A stretch of DNA of 64,000 bases from Deinandra increscens subsp. villosa. Lineage: Eukaryota; Streptophyta; Magnoliopsida; Asterales; Asteraceae. Both the position numbers and the translations under genes were made by a program. The notes beneath the pieces are model-generated. The model saw only the letters and a list, made by a program, of their open reading frames with translations. It was not told the DNA's origin and did no database searches. Positions 10,001-21,681 of this stretch are shown piece after piece; position 1 is the first letter of the stretch, and every line of letters starts with the position of its first letter. The DNA lies in the NCBI GenBank assembly GCA_039602395.1, contig JBCNJP010000017.1, positions 87,228,264-87,292,263 on the forward strand. The letters run 5' to 3'.

Positions 10001-11209
10001 ATTGGTTGCAGCGAACTAAGATTCGTCTTAGACTGTAACTATTTTGCATTAGTTGCACTCAAAGATTTCTCTCATGCATCGTGATACTCCCTCCTACGCG
10101 CACCTGGTTTACTGTATGTCGTATACATCATCCAATCCCATTATACTCACGGCGAGGAGCCGATTAGTCTTGAGTAATTTTTCTTAACCTCTTTAAGTTG
10201 TGTACCTCTTGATTAACATTTATGTACGACGAGACGTCGAATCAGATTGAAGGATCACGGTTATACTTTTGACGAGCTGATTGCTACTCGGGATTATTCC
10301 GGATTGAACAAGTGGGCGTAATGCCCATACTATGGATGTATGCTGCATAGGGAAGGTGGTGTAATACCTCTCCTTGTCCTTAAACCTCTATCTTAGATTA
10401 GGAGGTTCTTGTTATACCTGCCTTATGTACATCTCTAAACTCATCCGTTCAGGAAATGTTATCTCGATGTGCTAGTAGCGCGATTATATAGCTTCACTAG
10501 AGTTAGCAGGGTATGAATTCAAGTAGCTGCCTATGGGGCACTTATATCAACTTTCGTTATCCTGATCGTCTTCACATTTGCTGTGATCTCTTAAGATCTT
10601 TCCCTTCTCGATTTTATCGCGTTGTGCGTTGGGATAATACAACTTGAGTACAATTCTTATAACCCCAATGAAACCTGATGCGGGTCGACTGAAATTCCCT
10701 CTTTGTGTATCAGATTGCGATCACGCCAGTATGTGTGATAATTATTCTCTAACTTCGAGCTAAGCTAGGTTCATTGTGATAAACCCTACTCAGATCTTAT
10801 TGAGCTAAATTTATGGCTGACTCGCTTCGGGTGGGTCATTCCAATCTGTGTGAGCATTCTATTCTCGAAAACTTGTCTCATTAACAAATTCTGGTCAAGA
10901 TAACCATGGGTTAACGACCACACCATACTTGGTAGCTGAAGTAAGAGGAACTAGGGTGATCATATAAAGTAAATTGCAGTTACGGGTGCACACGTAAATG
11001 TAATTTGCAGTATATGGAAATCCTAGAGAATCCTACTAGGCAAACCAATGTTCGTATTGGGACCAAATTCCTGTAATATTTTTTTTCTTTCCTCGTGGTA
11101 TTGAATGTTGAACATGTTGAACTCAACCAAATGATCGAAGTCACCTATCTTTGAAAAAGCTATTGCACCTGACTTTGCCCCTTTACTATTGGATTCTACT
11201 CCATACGTG
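10001..11209 (+). other. Untranslated leader of Tekay-like element
   Basis: About 1.2 kb between the PBS and the first recognisable gag residues. Stops are frequent in all plus-strand frames. An 80-codon minus-strand opening at 11262-11023 carries no recognised motif and is probably chance. The true gag start may lie in this interval but cannot be fixed. Confidence 0.6.
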
Positions 11210-12249
11210 AACCCTTTTGAAGCATAGCCTACTCCATTGGATTGAAAAAGTGGAATCTGCATTCGAAATGTGCAACTGTCCTGAGGCTAGCAAGGTGAAA
11301 TTGCCACGGGTACTTTGGAAGGACCAGCTTTAACCTGGTGGAATAATGAAGTGCAAATGCAAGGGATTGAAGAAGCAAATGCCATGCCTTGGGCTGAATT
11401 CAAGGAACTGTTGCAGGATGAGTATTGTCCACGGGACGAGATCCAGAAGTTGGAAACTGAGTAGTACAATCTCAAGATGGAGGGGTCCGAGATTGAAGCT
11501 TACACTACTCGCTCGAATTCTCTCGCGAGTTTGTGCCCCAGAATCACCACACCTGCTTTCTGTAGGATTGAGCTGTATATCAAGGGTTTAGTGCCCCAAA
11601 TCCAGGGAATGGTGACTGCCTCAAACCCTGTGACCATTCGTGATGCTGTAAGGATTTCCCACAGGCTCACTAATCAAGCGGTCGATCAAGGAGTCTTACC
11701 TCCAAGGAAAGGAACTTCTGGAGCCTCTGACAACAAAAGAAAGTGGGATAATTCTGGAAGTCAGTCTGGAAACAAACCTTCCAACCAGCAGAATCACCAG
11801 AACTAGAGTCGCAAGTTTGATAATTCCAGGAATTTCTCTCCGAACAACCAGAAGCAGAACAATCAAGGCCGAGGCGGCCAAGGAGGATCATAGTACATGG
11901 GAAATTCCCCACGTTGTAACAAGTGTGGATTCCATCACTATGGTGCGTGCGACTCTTATGTGTGTGCAAGTTGTGAAAAAAAAGGGTCACCAGTCCAAAA
12001 CCTGCAGGGTTAGGAACAATGGGAAACAAGTGCAGGATGCTGAAGCCCCTAAAGGTTGTTTTAATTGTGGGAAAGAAGGCCACATAAAACGAATTTGTCC
12101 CCAGCTGAACGGTGGAAACAACAACAACTACAACAACAATAACAACAACACTGGCAATCGCAATGGCAATAATAAAAACTACAATGGGAACAATGGGAAC
12201 AACGGTGGGAATGGTTCCAGAGGTAGAGCTTTTGTTATTGGTTCGGGGA
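11210..12249 (+). pseudogene. Gypsy gag with nucleocapsid zinc knuckles, broken
   Basis: The capsid part begins near 11235 with WIEKVESAFEMCNCPEASK and continues, after a frame change, through WWNNEVQMQGIEEANAM, EFKELLQDEYCPRDEI and QKLETE. It then crosses a TAG at about 11462, another at about 11804 and one at about 11890. The nucleocapsid part holds three cysteine-rich motifs in order: CNKCGFHHYGAC, CASCEKKGHQSKTC and CFNCGKEGHIKRIC; the last two are classic CCHC knuckles that bind packaged RNA. An Asn/Gly-rich tract (12110-12220) follows. In life gag would form the cytoplasmic particle. The stops show this copy cannot supply one. Confidence 0.88.
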
Positions 12250-12697
12250 TGCTAGAGCAGATCCAAATGTCGTTACCGGTAAGTTTTCTCTTAACGGATA
12301 TTATGCTCTAGTCTTGTTTGACACCGGTGCTGATAGAAGCTTCATATCTACTAAATTTAGCAATATGATAAATGCCAACATGACTCCTTTAGATGCTAAA
12401 TACGTAGTTGAGCTTGCTAATGGTAAACTTGTTGGGTCTACCCATATAGTTAAAGATTGTAAACTGGAATTGGCTGGCCATAAGTTAGAAATAGATCTTT
12501 TGCCTATCTCCTTGGGAAGTTTTAATGTCATTGTGGGAATGGATTGGCTATCCAAAAATCATGCTGAAATCGTTTGTCATGAAAAAATCATTCGGATACC
12601 GTTGCCTAGTGGAGAATTGCTCTCAGTCTCAAGGAGAAAAGTGTGGTACTACTATGGGTGTGATATCTTATCTCAAGGCGCAAAAGTGTTTGCGTAA
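12250..12697 (+). pseudogene. Gypsy aspartic protease
   Basis: From about 12250 the frame reads ADPNVVTGKFSLNGYYALV and then LFDTGADRSFI, the catalytic DTGA motif, followed by LGSFNVIVGMDWLSKNHAEI, the flap-region block typical of plant chromoviruses. The domain therefore keeps its catalytic aspartate, unlike the copy at 634-1310. The frame ends at 12697, and the RT begins in a different frame (from about 12660), so protease and RT are separated by a frameshift. The protease would process gag-pol within the particle. Confidence 0.9.
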
Positions 12698-13343
12698 AGG
12701 ACATTTTGTTGTTCTCGCGAACATTTCAGAGAAAACAAATGAGGAGAAGAGAGTTGAAGATATCCCGATCGTGAAGGACTTTCCTGAAGTCTTTCCGGAA
12801 GATCTACCAGGTCTACCGCCTCATCGAGAAGTTGAATTTCAGATTGATCTTGCTCCTGGAGCAGCACCTGTTGCTCGTGCACCTTATCGTTTAGCACCAA
12901 ATGAATTACAAGAGCTATATACTCAACTTCAAGAACTGCTTGAAAAGGGATTTATTAGGCCCAGCTCATCACCCTGGGGAGCTCCAGTGTTGTTTGTTAT
13001 AAAGAAAGATGGAACCTTTCGAATGTGCATCGATTACAGAGAACTCAACAAAGTAACTGTCAAGAATCGTTATCCCTTGCCCCGAATCGATGATTTGTTT
13101 GATCAACTACAAGGATCTTGCTATTACTCCAAAATTGATTTAAGATCAGGTTATCACCAACTGAGAGTCCGTGAAGAGGATGTCGCAAAGACAGCGTTTA
13201 GAACTCGTTATGGTCATTATGAGTTCATGGTTATGCCATTTGGGTTAAGCAACGTACCAGCGATTTTCATGGACTTGATGAATCGCGTTTGCAAGCCATA
13301 TCTCGATAAATTCATCATCGTCTTCATTTTGATGATATTCTGA
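12660..13343 (+). pseudogene. Gypsy reverse transcriptase, N-terminal part, frame lost at the catalytic motif
   Basis: The frame runs through LRKGHFVVLANISEK, VFPEDLPGLPPHREVEF, APYRLAPNELQEL, FIRPSSSPWGAPVLF, FRMCIDYRELNKVTV, YPLPRIDDLFDQL, KIDLRSGYHQLRV, and FMVMPFGLSNVPAIF to FIIVF. The next residues should be IDDILIYS, the magnesium-binding YxDD-type box. Two extra T near 13322 shift the frame at that point, and the open frame ends six codons later. Everything else in the RT palm is well kept, so this looks like a recent break. Confidence 0.92.
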
Positions 13344-14887
13344 TATATTCTAAGTCTAAGGAGGAGCACGAACAACATCTTCGTTTGATCTTAGAGTTAC
13401 TCAAGAAGGAGCAATTGTATGCAAAATTTTCAAAGTGTGATTTCTGGATGCGTGAGGTGCAATTTCTTGGTCATATCGTTAATGATCAGGGGATTCACGT
13501 TGATCCAATCAAAGTTGAGGCAATTAAGAATTGGCCTGCGCCTAAGACACCAACGGAAATTCGCCAATTCCTTGGTTTGGCAGGTTATTATAGACGATTT
13601 ATTGAGGGATTTTCAAAGATAGCCCAACCTCTTACGGCGCTAACGCATAAAGGAACGGCGTATAACTGGAATGAAAAGCATGACGCCGCTTTTCAGCTAC
13701 TAAAGCATAAACTTTGTAGCGCGCCAATATCATCCCTACCAGAAGGTAGTGATGATTTCGTGGTGTATTGTGATGCATCGAAGCAAGGGTTAGGTTGCGT
13801 GCTGATGCAAAGGGAGAAAGTCATAGCTTATGCCTCTCGTCAGTTAAAGATTCATGAGCAAAATTATACAACTCATGATTTGGAGTTAGGAGCAGTCATT
13901 TTCGCGTTGAAAATTTGGAGACATTATCTTTATGGTACAAAGTGTACTATCTACACTGATCACGAAAGGCTCGAGCATATCTTTGCTCAAAAGGAATTGA
14001 ACATGAGACAACGTCGTTGGGTGGAACTTCTTAATGACTACGATTGCGCAATTAGGTACCATCCAGGCAAAGCTAAGGTAGTAGCTGATGCCTTAAGTCT
14101 GAAGGATAACCCCAAGCCTAGAAGAGTTCGTGCGTTGCAACTTACTATTCATACAGGATCACCGGATCAAATCCGGAATGCACAACTCGAAGCACTCAAA
14201 GATGAGAACATTGAATTAGAATCCTTGCGGGGTATGGATAAGTTACTGGAAGCTAGATCCAATGGTATCCGGTATTGTGCGAACCGAATATGGATTCCCG
14301 TGTATGGAAATTTGAGGGAATTGATTATGGATGAAGCCCATAAGTCTCGTTATTCTATTCATCCAGGCTCGGATAAGATGTACCAAGATTTGAAACTGAT
14401 TTACTGGTGGCCTAAGATGAAAGCCGACATTGCCACTTACGTAAGCAAGTGCTTGACTTGTTCCAAGGTTAAGGCGGAATACCAGAAACCGGCAGGGTTA
14501 CTTCAACAACCAAAAATTCCCGAGTGGAAATGGGAGGGTATCGCCATGGATTTTATCACAAAGTTACCCCGTACAGCAAGTAGATGTGATACAATTTGGG
14601 TAATTATTGACCGTCTAACCAAGTCGGCACATTTCCTACCGATCAAGGAAACTGATACCTCCGAGACATTAGGCAAACTTTATCTTAAGGAGATCGTCTC
14701 GCGACATGGAGTACCAGTTTCTATTATATCAGATCGAGACGCTCAATTTACATCCAAATGTTGGGAATCTCTACATGAAGCATTGGGATCGCGTTTAGAC
14801 ATGAGTACTGCATATCACCCACAGACCGATGGTCAAAGTGAACGGACCATCCAAACTATCGAAGGACATGTTGCGTGCATGTGCGAT
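13344..14887 (+). pseudogene. Gypsy RT C-terminus, RNase H and integrase core
   Basis: In one open frame: RT thumb and connection (LYAKFSKCDFWMREVQFLGH, QFLGLAGYYRRFIEGFSK, PLTALTHKG); RNase H (FVVYCDASKQGLGCVLMQ with the first catalytic D, the central ELGAVIFALK glutamate, IYTDHERLEHI, and VVADALSLK); and integrase. The integrase zinc-binding HHCC domain reads HKSRYSIHPGSDKMYQDL and KCLTCSK. Its core carries AMDFITKLPR (first D), IISDRDAQFTSKCW (second D) and AYHPQTDGQSERTIQ (catalytic E). RNase H removes RNA from the hybrid, and integrase inserts the cDNA. The frame breaks near 14858, where one extra G shifts the integrase. Confidence 0.93.
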
Positions 14888-15653
14888 TGATTTTGGTGAA
14901 AGTTGGGATAAACACTTACCCTTAGTGGAATTTTCCTATAACAACAGTTATCACACCAGTATCGGTGTAGCTCCGTTTGAAGCACTTTACGGGCGAAAGT
15001 GTAGATCACCTCTCTGTTGGACGAAAGTTGGTGACAGTCAACTCACAGGTCCTGAGTTGGTACTCGAGACAACAGAAAAGATCGTGCAAATTCGTAATCG
15101 TATGGCAGCCGCATGAGATAGACAGAAAAGTTATGCTGACAAACGGCGAAGACCTTTGGAATTTGAAGAAGGAGACAAGGTCCTGTTAAAGGTCTCACCC
15201 TGGAAAGGTGTAGTGCGTTTTGGTAAACGTGGTAAGTTAAACACAAGATACATTGGGCCATTCGAGATTGTTAATAGAGTTGGTCTATCAGCATATGAAC
15301 TCAACTTACCAGCAGAACTAAGTGGGGTCCATAACGTTTTCCATGTGTCGAATTTAAAGAAATGTTTAGCAGATGAGACATTAATCACTCCACTTGAAGA
15401 GTTGCATGTGGACGAACAACTTCGATTTATTGAAGAACCGGTGGAAATTATGGACCGGGAAGTTAAACAATTAAAGCGTAGCAAAATCCCAATCGTTAAA
15501 GTTCGTTGGAACTCGAGACATGGTCCTGAATTCACATGGGAACGCGAAGATCAGATGATGAAGAAATATCCCAGACTATTCAAGAATCAGTCTTCGTCTA
15601 GTTCAGGTACTGGTTTAATTTTCGCGGACGAAAATTCTTCAACAAGGGGATGA
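14858..15653 (+). pseudogene. Gypsy integrase C-terminus with chromodomain-like tail
   Basis: After the +1 shift the reading continues LRACAIDFGESWDKHLPLVE, FSYNNSYHTSIGVAPFEAL and YGRKCRSPLCW to RNRMAAA, meets TGA at 15114 where related elements read arginine (CGA to TGA, a CpG change), and continues DRQKSYADKRR, GDKVLLKVSPWKGVVRFG, RYIGPFEIVNRVG and NVFHVSNLKKCL. It closes with IPIVKVRWNSRHGPEFTWE and YPRLFKN. The ending has the form of the chromodomain-like tail of Tekay/Del chromoviruses, which is thought to guide integration to heterochromatin. The name rests on recognition by eye. Confidence 0.88.
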
Positions 15654-15761
15654 TGTGACGACTGAGAATTTTTCTTTTCTTTTCTTTGTGTCTAGCTCGT
15701 TAACTTTTTTTTACCGCGTTACGCAATTTTCGAGGACGAAAATTCTTCAACAAGGGGATAC
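15625..15761 (+). promoter_or_regulatory. Duplicated polypurine tract region
   Basis: The block GACGAAAATTCTTCAACAAG + GGGAT occurs twice, ending at about 15648 and at 15759. The second copy sits directly before the 3' LTR start TGTGACAATCC and is the working plus-strand primer site. The first is followed by TGTGACGACTGAG, which imitates an LTR start but has no LTR behind it. Confidence 0.85.
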
Positions 15762-17007
15762 TGTGACAATCCGACTTTTCAGGTCATTTTCTGGCATTAA
15801 CTGAACGTAAACCGTATTAAATGTTGTGTGAACATTTATGTGCTTAACTGTGTTGACTTGTTGACTTTAGCAAATTAGGGTTTTGTGTGAGTCAATCACT
15901 AACGAGCATACACGGAAATTTAACGTTTGATATTCTTATTCTATGATTTTATGTGGAATTAAAATATATATGATTTAATGATATTTATAATTTTGTGTAA
16001 TTAAAGAATTTTAATTACAAGTTATTAATCGTTGAGTTATGTAGCTTTAAATCTGTAAGTTATAGAATTTTAACCTGTGATTTTATGTGAAATATATAAT
16101 GGAGAAGTGGAATTATTATTCTATGATTTATGTGTAGTCAAAACAAGATTTATAGTCTTCTTATAAACGTTACACGATTCATATATTTCGGTGTCCCTCG
16201 TATATTTGTTGTTAAGAATACCTTCCGTTAACCTCCGTTAGCGTTCCGTTACCTTTTATATAACTTTGAGGGACTCTATTCTGTCATATCACTAAACTAC
16301 ATCTCTATTTAATCAAAAGGTGGAGGGACTGGTCTTGCCACTACCCGAAAACTTGGCTTCTTCATTAGGTAATATCAGGAGGGACTAGCTGTGTCAATAG
16401 TCCAAATTGTTGAATTTAACTCACGGTCATTAATCGTGAACTTGAATTTGGCGATCGGTTTCGAGAACGGATTCATTGTTTCCATCGGTTTCAATGATGT
16501 CAATTAATTGAGCTCATTATCACTTGCAATCTCAATGACAAGTCATTTGCATTCCCACTCACTGCTCCTATTCTCTCAGTCCTCCTCTTCTGTATCTTTC
16601 GTCTCTTTCTCGGTGACTCATAACCGACCACACGTAAAACACCACCGAAACCACCATCTCCTGCCACCGTTACATCACCTTGTCGATCACCACAGTAATC
16701 GCGAGTTCCCTGCGAGCAACCTGGTGCCATCAGAAGTTCAAACCACGACGGTGCTCGGTGTTCGCATTCAAGGTTCGGGACTGGTTTCGGTGCCTAAAAC
16801 GCGACAATCTCTCATCTCCGGATTCGAGGTAATTGATCTCCTCATTGGTTAGTCGCTTCGTTTTTATACGTTTTATTCGTGTTTTTTCGCGATTTTCCGG
16901 CGACCGGAGCTAGGGTTCCGATCGAGCCGGACGTTAACTGGGTGAAGAAGATGATGCAGGGCGGGTAAGAGTTATATAAATTTCGTTCCATATATGAATC
17001 AGACGCC

Positions 17008-17090
17008 AATCTGGCACAACTGGTTAACGTCGCTGTGTTTGTACGCCGAGGGGACGCGGGTTCGAGTCCCGGCCTCGCCACGTTTTTTTT
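17008..17090 (+). promoter_or_regulatory. tRNA-like module 1 in 3' LTR
   Basis: Same layout as at 4650: A-box-like TGGCACAACTGGTTAA, B-box GGTTCGAGTCC and CGCCACG followed by eight T. Base changes against the 5' LTR copy fall mainly between the boxes. Confidence 0.65.
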
Positions 17091-17180
17091 AATACCTCTA
17101 TTCTTTTCCTGAACTCTGGTTTCTGGTCGCTCTTCCGTTACATAAAATACATTTCAATCGCTGATTCTTGAACATAAGCT

Positions 17181-17269
17181 GGGCTGCTGGCCGGATGGCT
17201 AAGCAATCGCTGCTGTTGGTCCGGGAGGTCACGGGTTCGAACCCAGTGACCTCCATAATCTTTTTTTTT
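17181..17269 (+). promoter_or_regulatory. tRNA-like module 2 in 3' LTR
   Basis: A-box-like TGGCCGGATGGCTAAG, B-box in GGGTTCGAACCC with flanking GGAGGTCAC/GTGACCTCC arms, then nine T at 17261. It matches the module at 4819-4903. Confidence 0.65.
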
Positions 17270-17651
17270 GGTTATTTTGTGTTGTTTTGAGCATGTGTTC
17301 ACTAGGTCTTGTACCAAATGTGATCTCATATCCTATCTTAAACCCGTAAGAATTACAATTCGAGACATTTAAACATCGTAGATCATATTATTGAGTTATA
17401 TAACTATGTTTAACTTGTTATCTTTAATTAAAAATAAATAGATTTCTAATACCTATATATATATATATTGATATAAAAATTCTAGCATTACAGGTAAAAG
17501 ATATAAATATATATAAATCTTGAATAGATTAATATATAAACTCTATGCCGTTGGAGTTTTATTGAAATAAACGAATATTTTATGATAACCTATATTATAT
17601 AAATATATGTTGTGCTTGCAAATTCGTTATTAAAACTTCTTGAACGTTTAG

Positions 17652-17696
<45 letters not shown>

Positions 17697-18344
17697 TTTA
17701 GAATATTTGAACTTGGAAAATATATAATATTAACACATATTGTATTCTTCTCGCGTATTCGATAATCGCTCGGATTTGGTACAAGTGCTATCCTCGACTT
17801 ATTCCGGACTCCACGATCATTCGTTTTGTCGTCTACGTTAGATTTATTAGTTTATAGAACACACACTTATACGTTTATGCTCGTTAGGTGATTGATTGTT
17901 TGCACAAGACTCGTTCTTGCTACCTGCTTAAGTGTTTATCTGGAAACTTTTGCTGTGCAACCTAAGGTGAGTTTCACGGCCCCATTTTACTGTTTTAATC
18001 CTTTTGGGGGAGATTAACATGCATGATTTACACAACTGAGATAATTAGACTTTTATATATCACTTGAAGTACTTGTAGCACACTATACAACAAAGTCCTT
18101 CTTATGGTACCGTTAGTATTAATGACGATAGCGGGAAATATAATGTAGTACTACTGGGTCTGACAAACCCCACCCGGGTCAGTCGCGCTGACTCGATTGG
18201 ATATCGAACGGGTGTTATATTCGTCCTAAACACAACAAGGCAAACTGCGCAAACTGTAAACAACTGTTAGCTTCGGTGACCATCAACGTGCGAAGTTTCA
18301 TGTATATAGCCTAGCTAGCTATCTGATATATATTAGTGATTATG

Positions 18345-18548
18345 CTCTTACAACTTGACTATTATTGAACAGTCAATCTTAAACTTAACTTGACTATTGT
18401 TGAATAGTCAATCATAAACTCAACTTGATTGTCGTTGAACAATCGATCTTAAACTGAACTTGAACTGTCGAGGAACAGTTGATTTACATTGAACTGGGAC
18501 TGTTGTTGAGCAGTCAATTTACATTAACTTGAACTGTTTTTGAATTGA
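18345..18548 (+). repeat. Array of palindromic ~35-bp units in 3' LTR (five units plus a partial)
   Basis: Successive units hold the inverted repeats TTGACTATT..AATAGTCAA, TTGATTGTC..AACAATCGA, AACTGTCGAGGAACAGTT and ACTGTTGTTGAGCAGT. The last two full units are missing from the 5' LTR array. Confidence 0.85.
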
Positions 18549-18883
18549 TAAACCTGTGAACTCACCAACCTTTGTGTTGACACGTTTTAGCATGTTATTC
18601 TCAGGTTGCGGATGTTCGAGTATCATGAGTACGCATGCATGAGTCTTGAAACGCTTTTAATGTCTTTGAACAAGCCACGTCACTTTGGGTGACAACGATT
18701 TTAAATAAGTACTTTTATTGTATTTACGCTTCCGCATTTGTAAAACTCTAATTTTATATTTTAATGAAATATGAACCGTTTTATTAATTATTTGTCGTTT
18801 GGTGTAACTAATGGACGGCGATCCTGGTTTGTCACGCTCCCTGCAGCGCGTTATCGCGCGTGGGATTTTTGGGGGTGTGACAT

Positions 18884-20828
18884 GATACGCCTGACAAACT
18901 ACAACCCATGACTACTAAGTGCATCTTCATAGGATACCCAAAGGAAACAATGGGTTACTATTTTTACAATCCTTCCGAAAATACTGTTCGTGTTGCTCGA
19001 TATGCTGAATTCTTTGAAAATAATGTTATAGCTCAAGAGAACAGTGGGAGAATTGTAGAACTACTAGAAGATGTGTCACCTTTTGAAACAACTAGCAATC
19101 ATCAACTTGGGGGGGGGGGAATGTTCAAAGTGATGAACCTCAAGTCGATGATGTTGCGATTCCACTTCATAGATCCGAAAGGGTCATACGTAACCTGGAT
19201 AGATGGATTGGTCTAGTCGAATCCGAGGAAAATGTATCAGGAGATCTCAATGAGCCTCCGAACTTCAAAGCTGCATTATCAGATCCGGAATCTGACAAAT
19301 GGCTTGAAGCTGCGAACGTGGAAATGAAATCCATGAGAGATAATCAAGTTTGGAACTTGGTTGATCTTCCTCCTAACGCGAAGACCGTTGGGAGTAAATG
19401 GATCTTCAAGAAGAAGACCGACATGGATGGAAATGTACACACCTATAAAGCTCGTCTCGTGGCGAAAGGTTATACTCAACGTTTTGGCGTTGACTATGAT
19501 GAGACCTTTTCACCAGTAGCTGACATTAGAGCTATTAGGATTCTCTTAGCCATAGCAGCGTACTATGACTTTGAGATATGGCAAATGGATGTTAAGACTG
19601 CCTTCTTAAATGGTTACTTGGATGAAGAAGTCTATATGGATAAACCTGAAGGGTTTATTGATCCAGAACATCCCAACCAAGTATGCAAGCTTCAAAGGTC
19701 CATTTATGGATTAAAGCAAGCATCGAGGAGTTGGAATAAACGGTTTGATGAAGAAATCAAAAAGTTTGGTTTCGTTCAGAATCCCGATGAGCCATGTGTA
19801 TATCGCAAAGCTAGTGGGAGTAATGTTACTTTCCTTGTCTTATATGTAGATGACATATTGATTATAGGAAAACACATTCCAACGTTGTAAGATGTAAAAT
19901 CCCATCTTGGAAAGTGTTTTGCCATGAAAGACTTGGGAGAAGCAACATTCATTCTTGGAATCAAGATCTATAGAGATAGAACTAAGCGGTTGATTGGACT
20001 AAGTCAAAGTGCTTATATTGATAAGATCTTGAAGTGATTCAAGATGGAGAATTCCAAGCGTGGTACAGTACCTATGCAGGAAGGACTTGGTCTATCGGTC
20101 AAACAAGGTGCTTCTACACCTGATGAGGTGAAGCGTATGCAAAGAGTCCCTTATGCTTCGGCTGTAGGCTCTATAATGTATGCGGTGAGATGCACTAGAC
20201 CTGATATAGCGTTTGCACAGAATATCGTTAGCCGATTTCAACAGAATCCAGGTGAAAGTCACTAGACTGCTGTTAAGACCATTCTCAAGTACCTACGGGC
20301 TACTAGAGATTTGTTTTTGGTATATGGGGGAAATCCAGATCAAGAGCTCAAAGTAACCGGATACTGCGATGCTGGATTTCAGACTGATAGAGATGACACG
20401 AAGTCTCAGTCTGGGTATGTCTTCGTTCTGAATGGAGGCACTGTGGATTGGAAAAGCAAGAAACAAACCACAGTTGCTATGTCCGCAACAGAATCTGAGT
20501 ACATTGCTGCTTCGGAGGCTGCAATGGAGGCAGTCTGGATAAGGAATTTATTTGTGGGCTTGACGTGATCCCTACAAGTAATTTGCATATTGATATGTAC
20601 TGTGATAATACTGGTGCATTAATCATTGCCAAAGAACCTGGAGTTCAGAAGGGCGCCAGACACTATGCCAGGAGATATCACTATGTTCGTGAGCAGATCG
20701 AACTAGGTGAAATCAGATTACTCAAAGTTCCCACAGATATTAACTTAGCTGATCCTTTCACGAAAGCTTTGTCGAGGCCAAAGCTTGAAAGGCATGCCGA
20801 GGGAATGGGACTAAAATTAGATAGTTAA
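18884..20828 (+). pseudogene. Copia integrase tail, reverse transcriptase and RNase H, broken
   Basis: The integrase tail reads KCIFIGYPKETMGYYFYNP. An 11-base G run at 19109-19119 shifts the frame in the linker. RT runs through GSKWIFKKKTDMDG, YKARLVAKGYTQ, FSPVADIRAIRILLAI, MDVKTAFLNGYLDEEVYM and SIYGLKQASRSW to the catalytic LVLYVDDILIIG (about 19840-19870). Stops follow at about 19889, 20036 and 20263. RNase H reads GYCDAGFQTDRDDTKSQSGY, AMSATESEYIAASEA, MYCDNTGALI and, at the end, LADPFTKALSRPKLERH. All catalytic blocks are present, but at least five breaks make it non-coding. Confidence 0.92.
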
Positions 20829-21681
20829 ATCATGTATGTCTGATGTTCGGTATTTGGATAAGGGATGTTAAACAATTTCTATTTATATAATGAAATAAAG
20901 TACTTGATATGTTTGATTTCATTTAATAGTAAATTGTGTCCTATATTTGCATGTTTAATCCTTGAGTACTTGTCAAGTATTCTAAATTGTCCATTGTCGA
21001 TTAACTATATGGGAATATAGTTAAACTAAGACAAATCTGAGTGATTGGTAATATTCTTGGAATATATAATGGATGGTCCCACCAAACTCACATGGTATTC
21101 ATAGGATGCATATCGGACTACCCCACTAACGAGTTGTCACTTTATGGATCGTCGTCATTAAGTGAAATTCGTAAATGGTTGCTTTACTTATCCTTAGACT
21201 TGAGATACAAGCAGGTCATGCATGTATGGATTGCACCTACTTGATATAGTTCTAACTATCCTGAATAAGGTAGTACAAAAGGGCTATTTTCAGTAAGTGT
21301 AGTGAAGTATGTGACTGGACACGTGTAGTTAAGAGGATTTGTTCCTTCAGCTTAAAAGTTAAAGCAGATACCACTGGGCCCCTCATTGGGACTAATTAAG
21401 ATGTCTTCATGGCCATGCCCAAATGAAATCCAGATGTGTCTTGATTTTGAATTTGGTAATCTTTAATTAGTTATGGAATGAGAAACAGAATCGTTAAAGT
21501 ATGAAATGACCTTGATCCATATTCATATTTAACAACGGTATCGGTAACAAAGGGATAGTAAATGACTGTACCATTTAAATACACTTTGAGAAACTGTACT
21601 TAAATATTTCCGGGAGCATTGGCGTGTTGCTAGACGCTAACCAATGTTATTACCTTTATTACTACGAGCTCAAGTGGGAGC
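20829..21681 (+). other. Copia 3' untranslated region and polypurine tract
   Basis: No reading frame of significance. The region ends with CAAGTGGGAG at 21671-21680, the polypurine tract directly before the LTR start. An untranslated stretch this long between RNase H and the LTR fits Angela-type elements. Confidence 0.7.

Larger units (their letters stand above)
3497..18882 (+). mobile_element. Ty3/gypsy Tekay/Del-like chromovirus, nearly full length but coding-dead
   Basis: The order is 5' LTR (3497-9984), PBS, leader, gag, protease, RT, RNase H, integrase, chromodomain-like tail, PPT and 3' LTR (15762-18882). Both LTRs begin TGTGACAATCCGAC and end GGGGGTGTGACA. The 5' LTR is about 3.4 kb longer than the 3' LTR because of one Helitron-like insertion. 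The bases flanking the element (TTAAA left, TGATA right) do not form a target duplication. The left side abuts an assembly gap, so a missing or rearranged left junction is likely. The coding region has at least six frame breaks or stops. Confidence 0.93.
15762..18882 (+). repeat. 3' LTR of Tekay-like element
   Basis: A 3121-bp LTR from TGTGACAATCC to GGGGGTGTGACA. It carries the same features as the 5' LTR without the Helitron-like insertion: two tRNA-like modules, a TA microsatellite near 17658-17693, and the palindromic array. Scattered indels against the 5' LTR indicate that the element is not recent. Confidence 0.94.

Noticed and set aside
11023..11262. Minus-strand ORF within the gypsy leader as an antisense gene
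   Set aside because: No motif, and it overlaps the recognisable start of gag on the plus strand.
3492..18887. Target duplication for the Tekay-like element
   Set aside because: TTAAA and TGATA do not match. The left side abuts a gap, so no claim is made.
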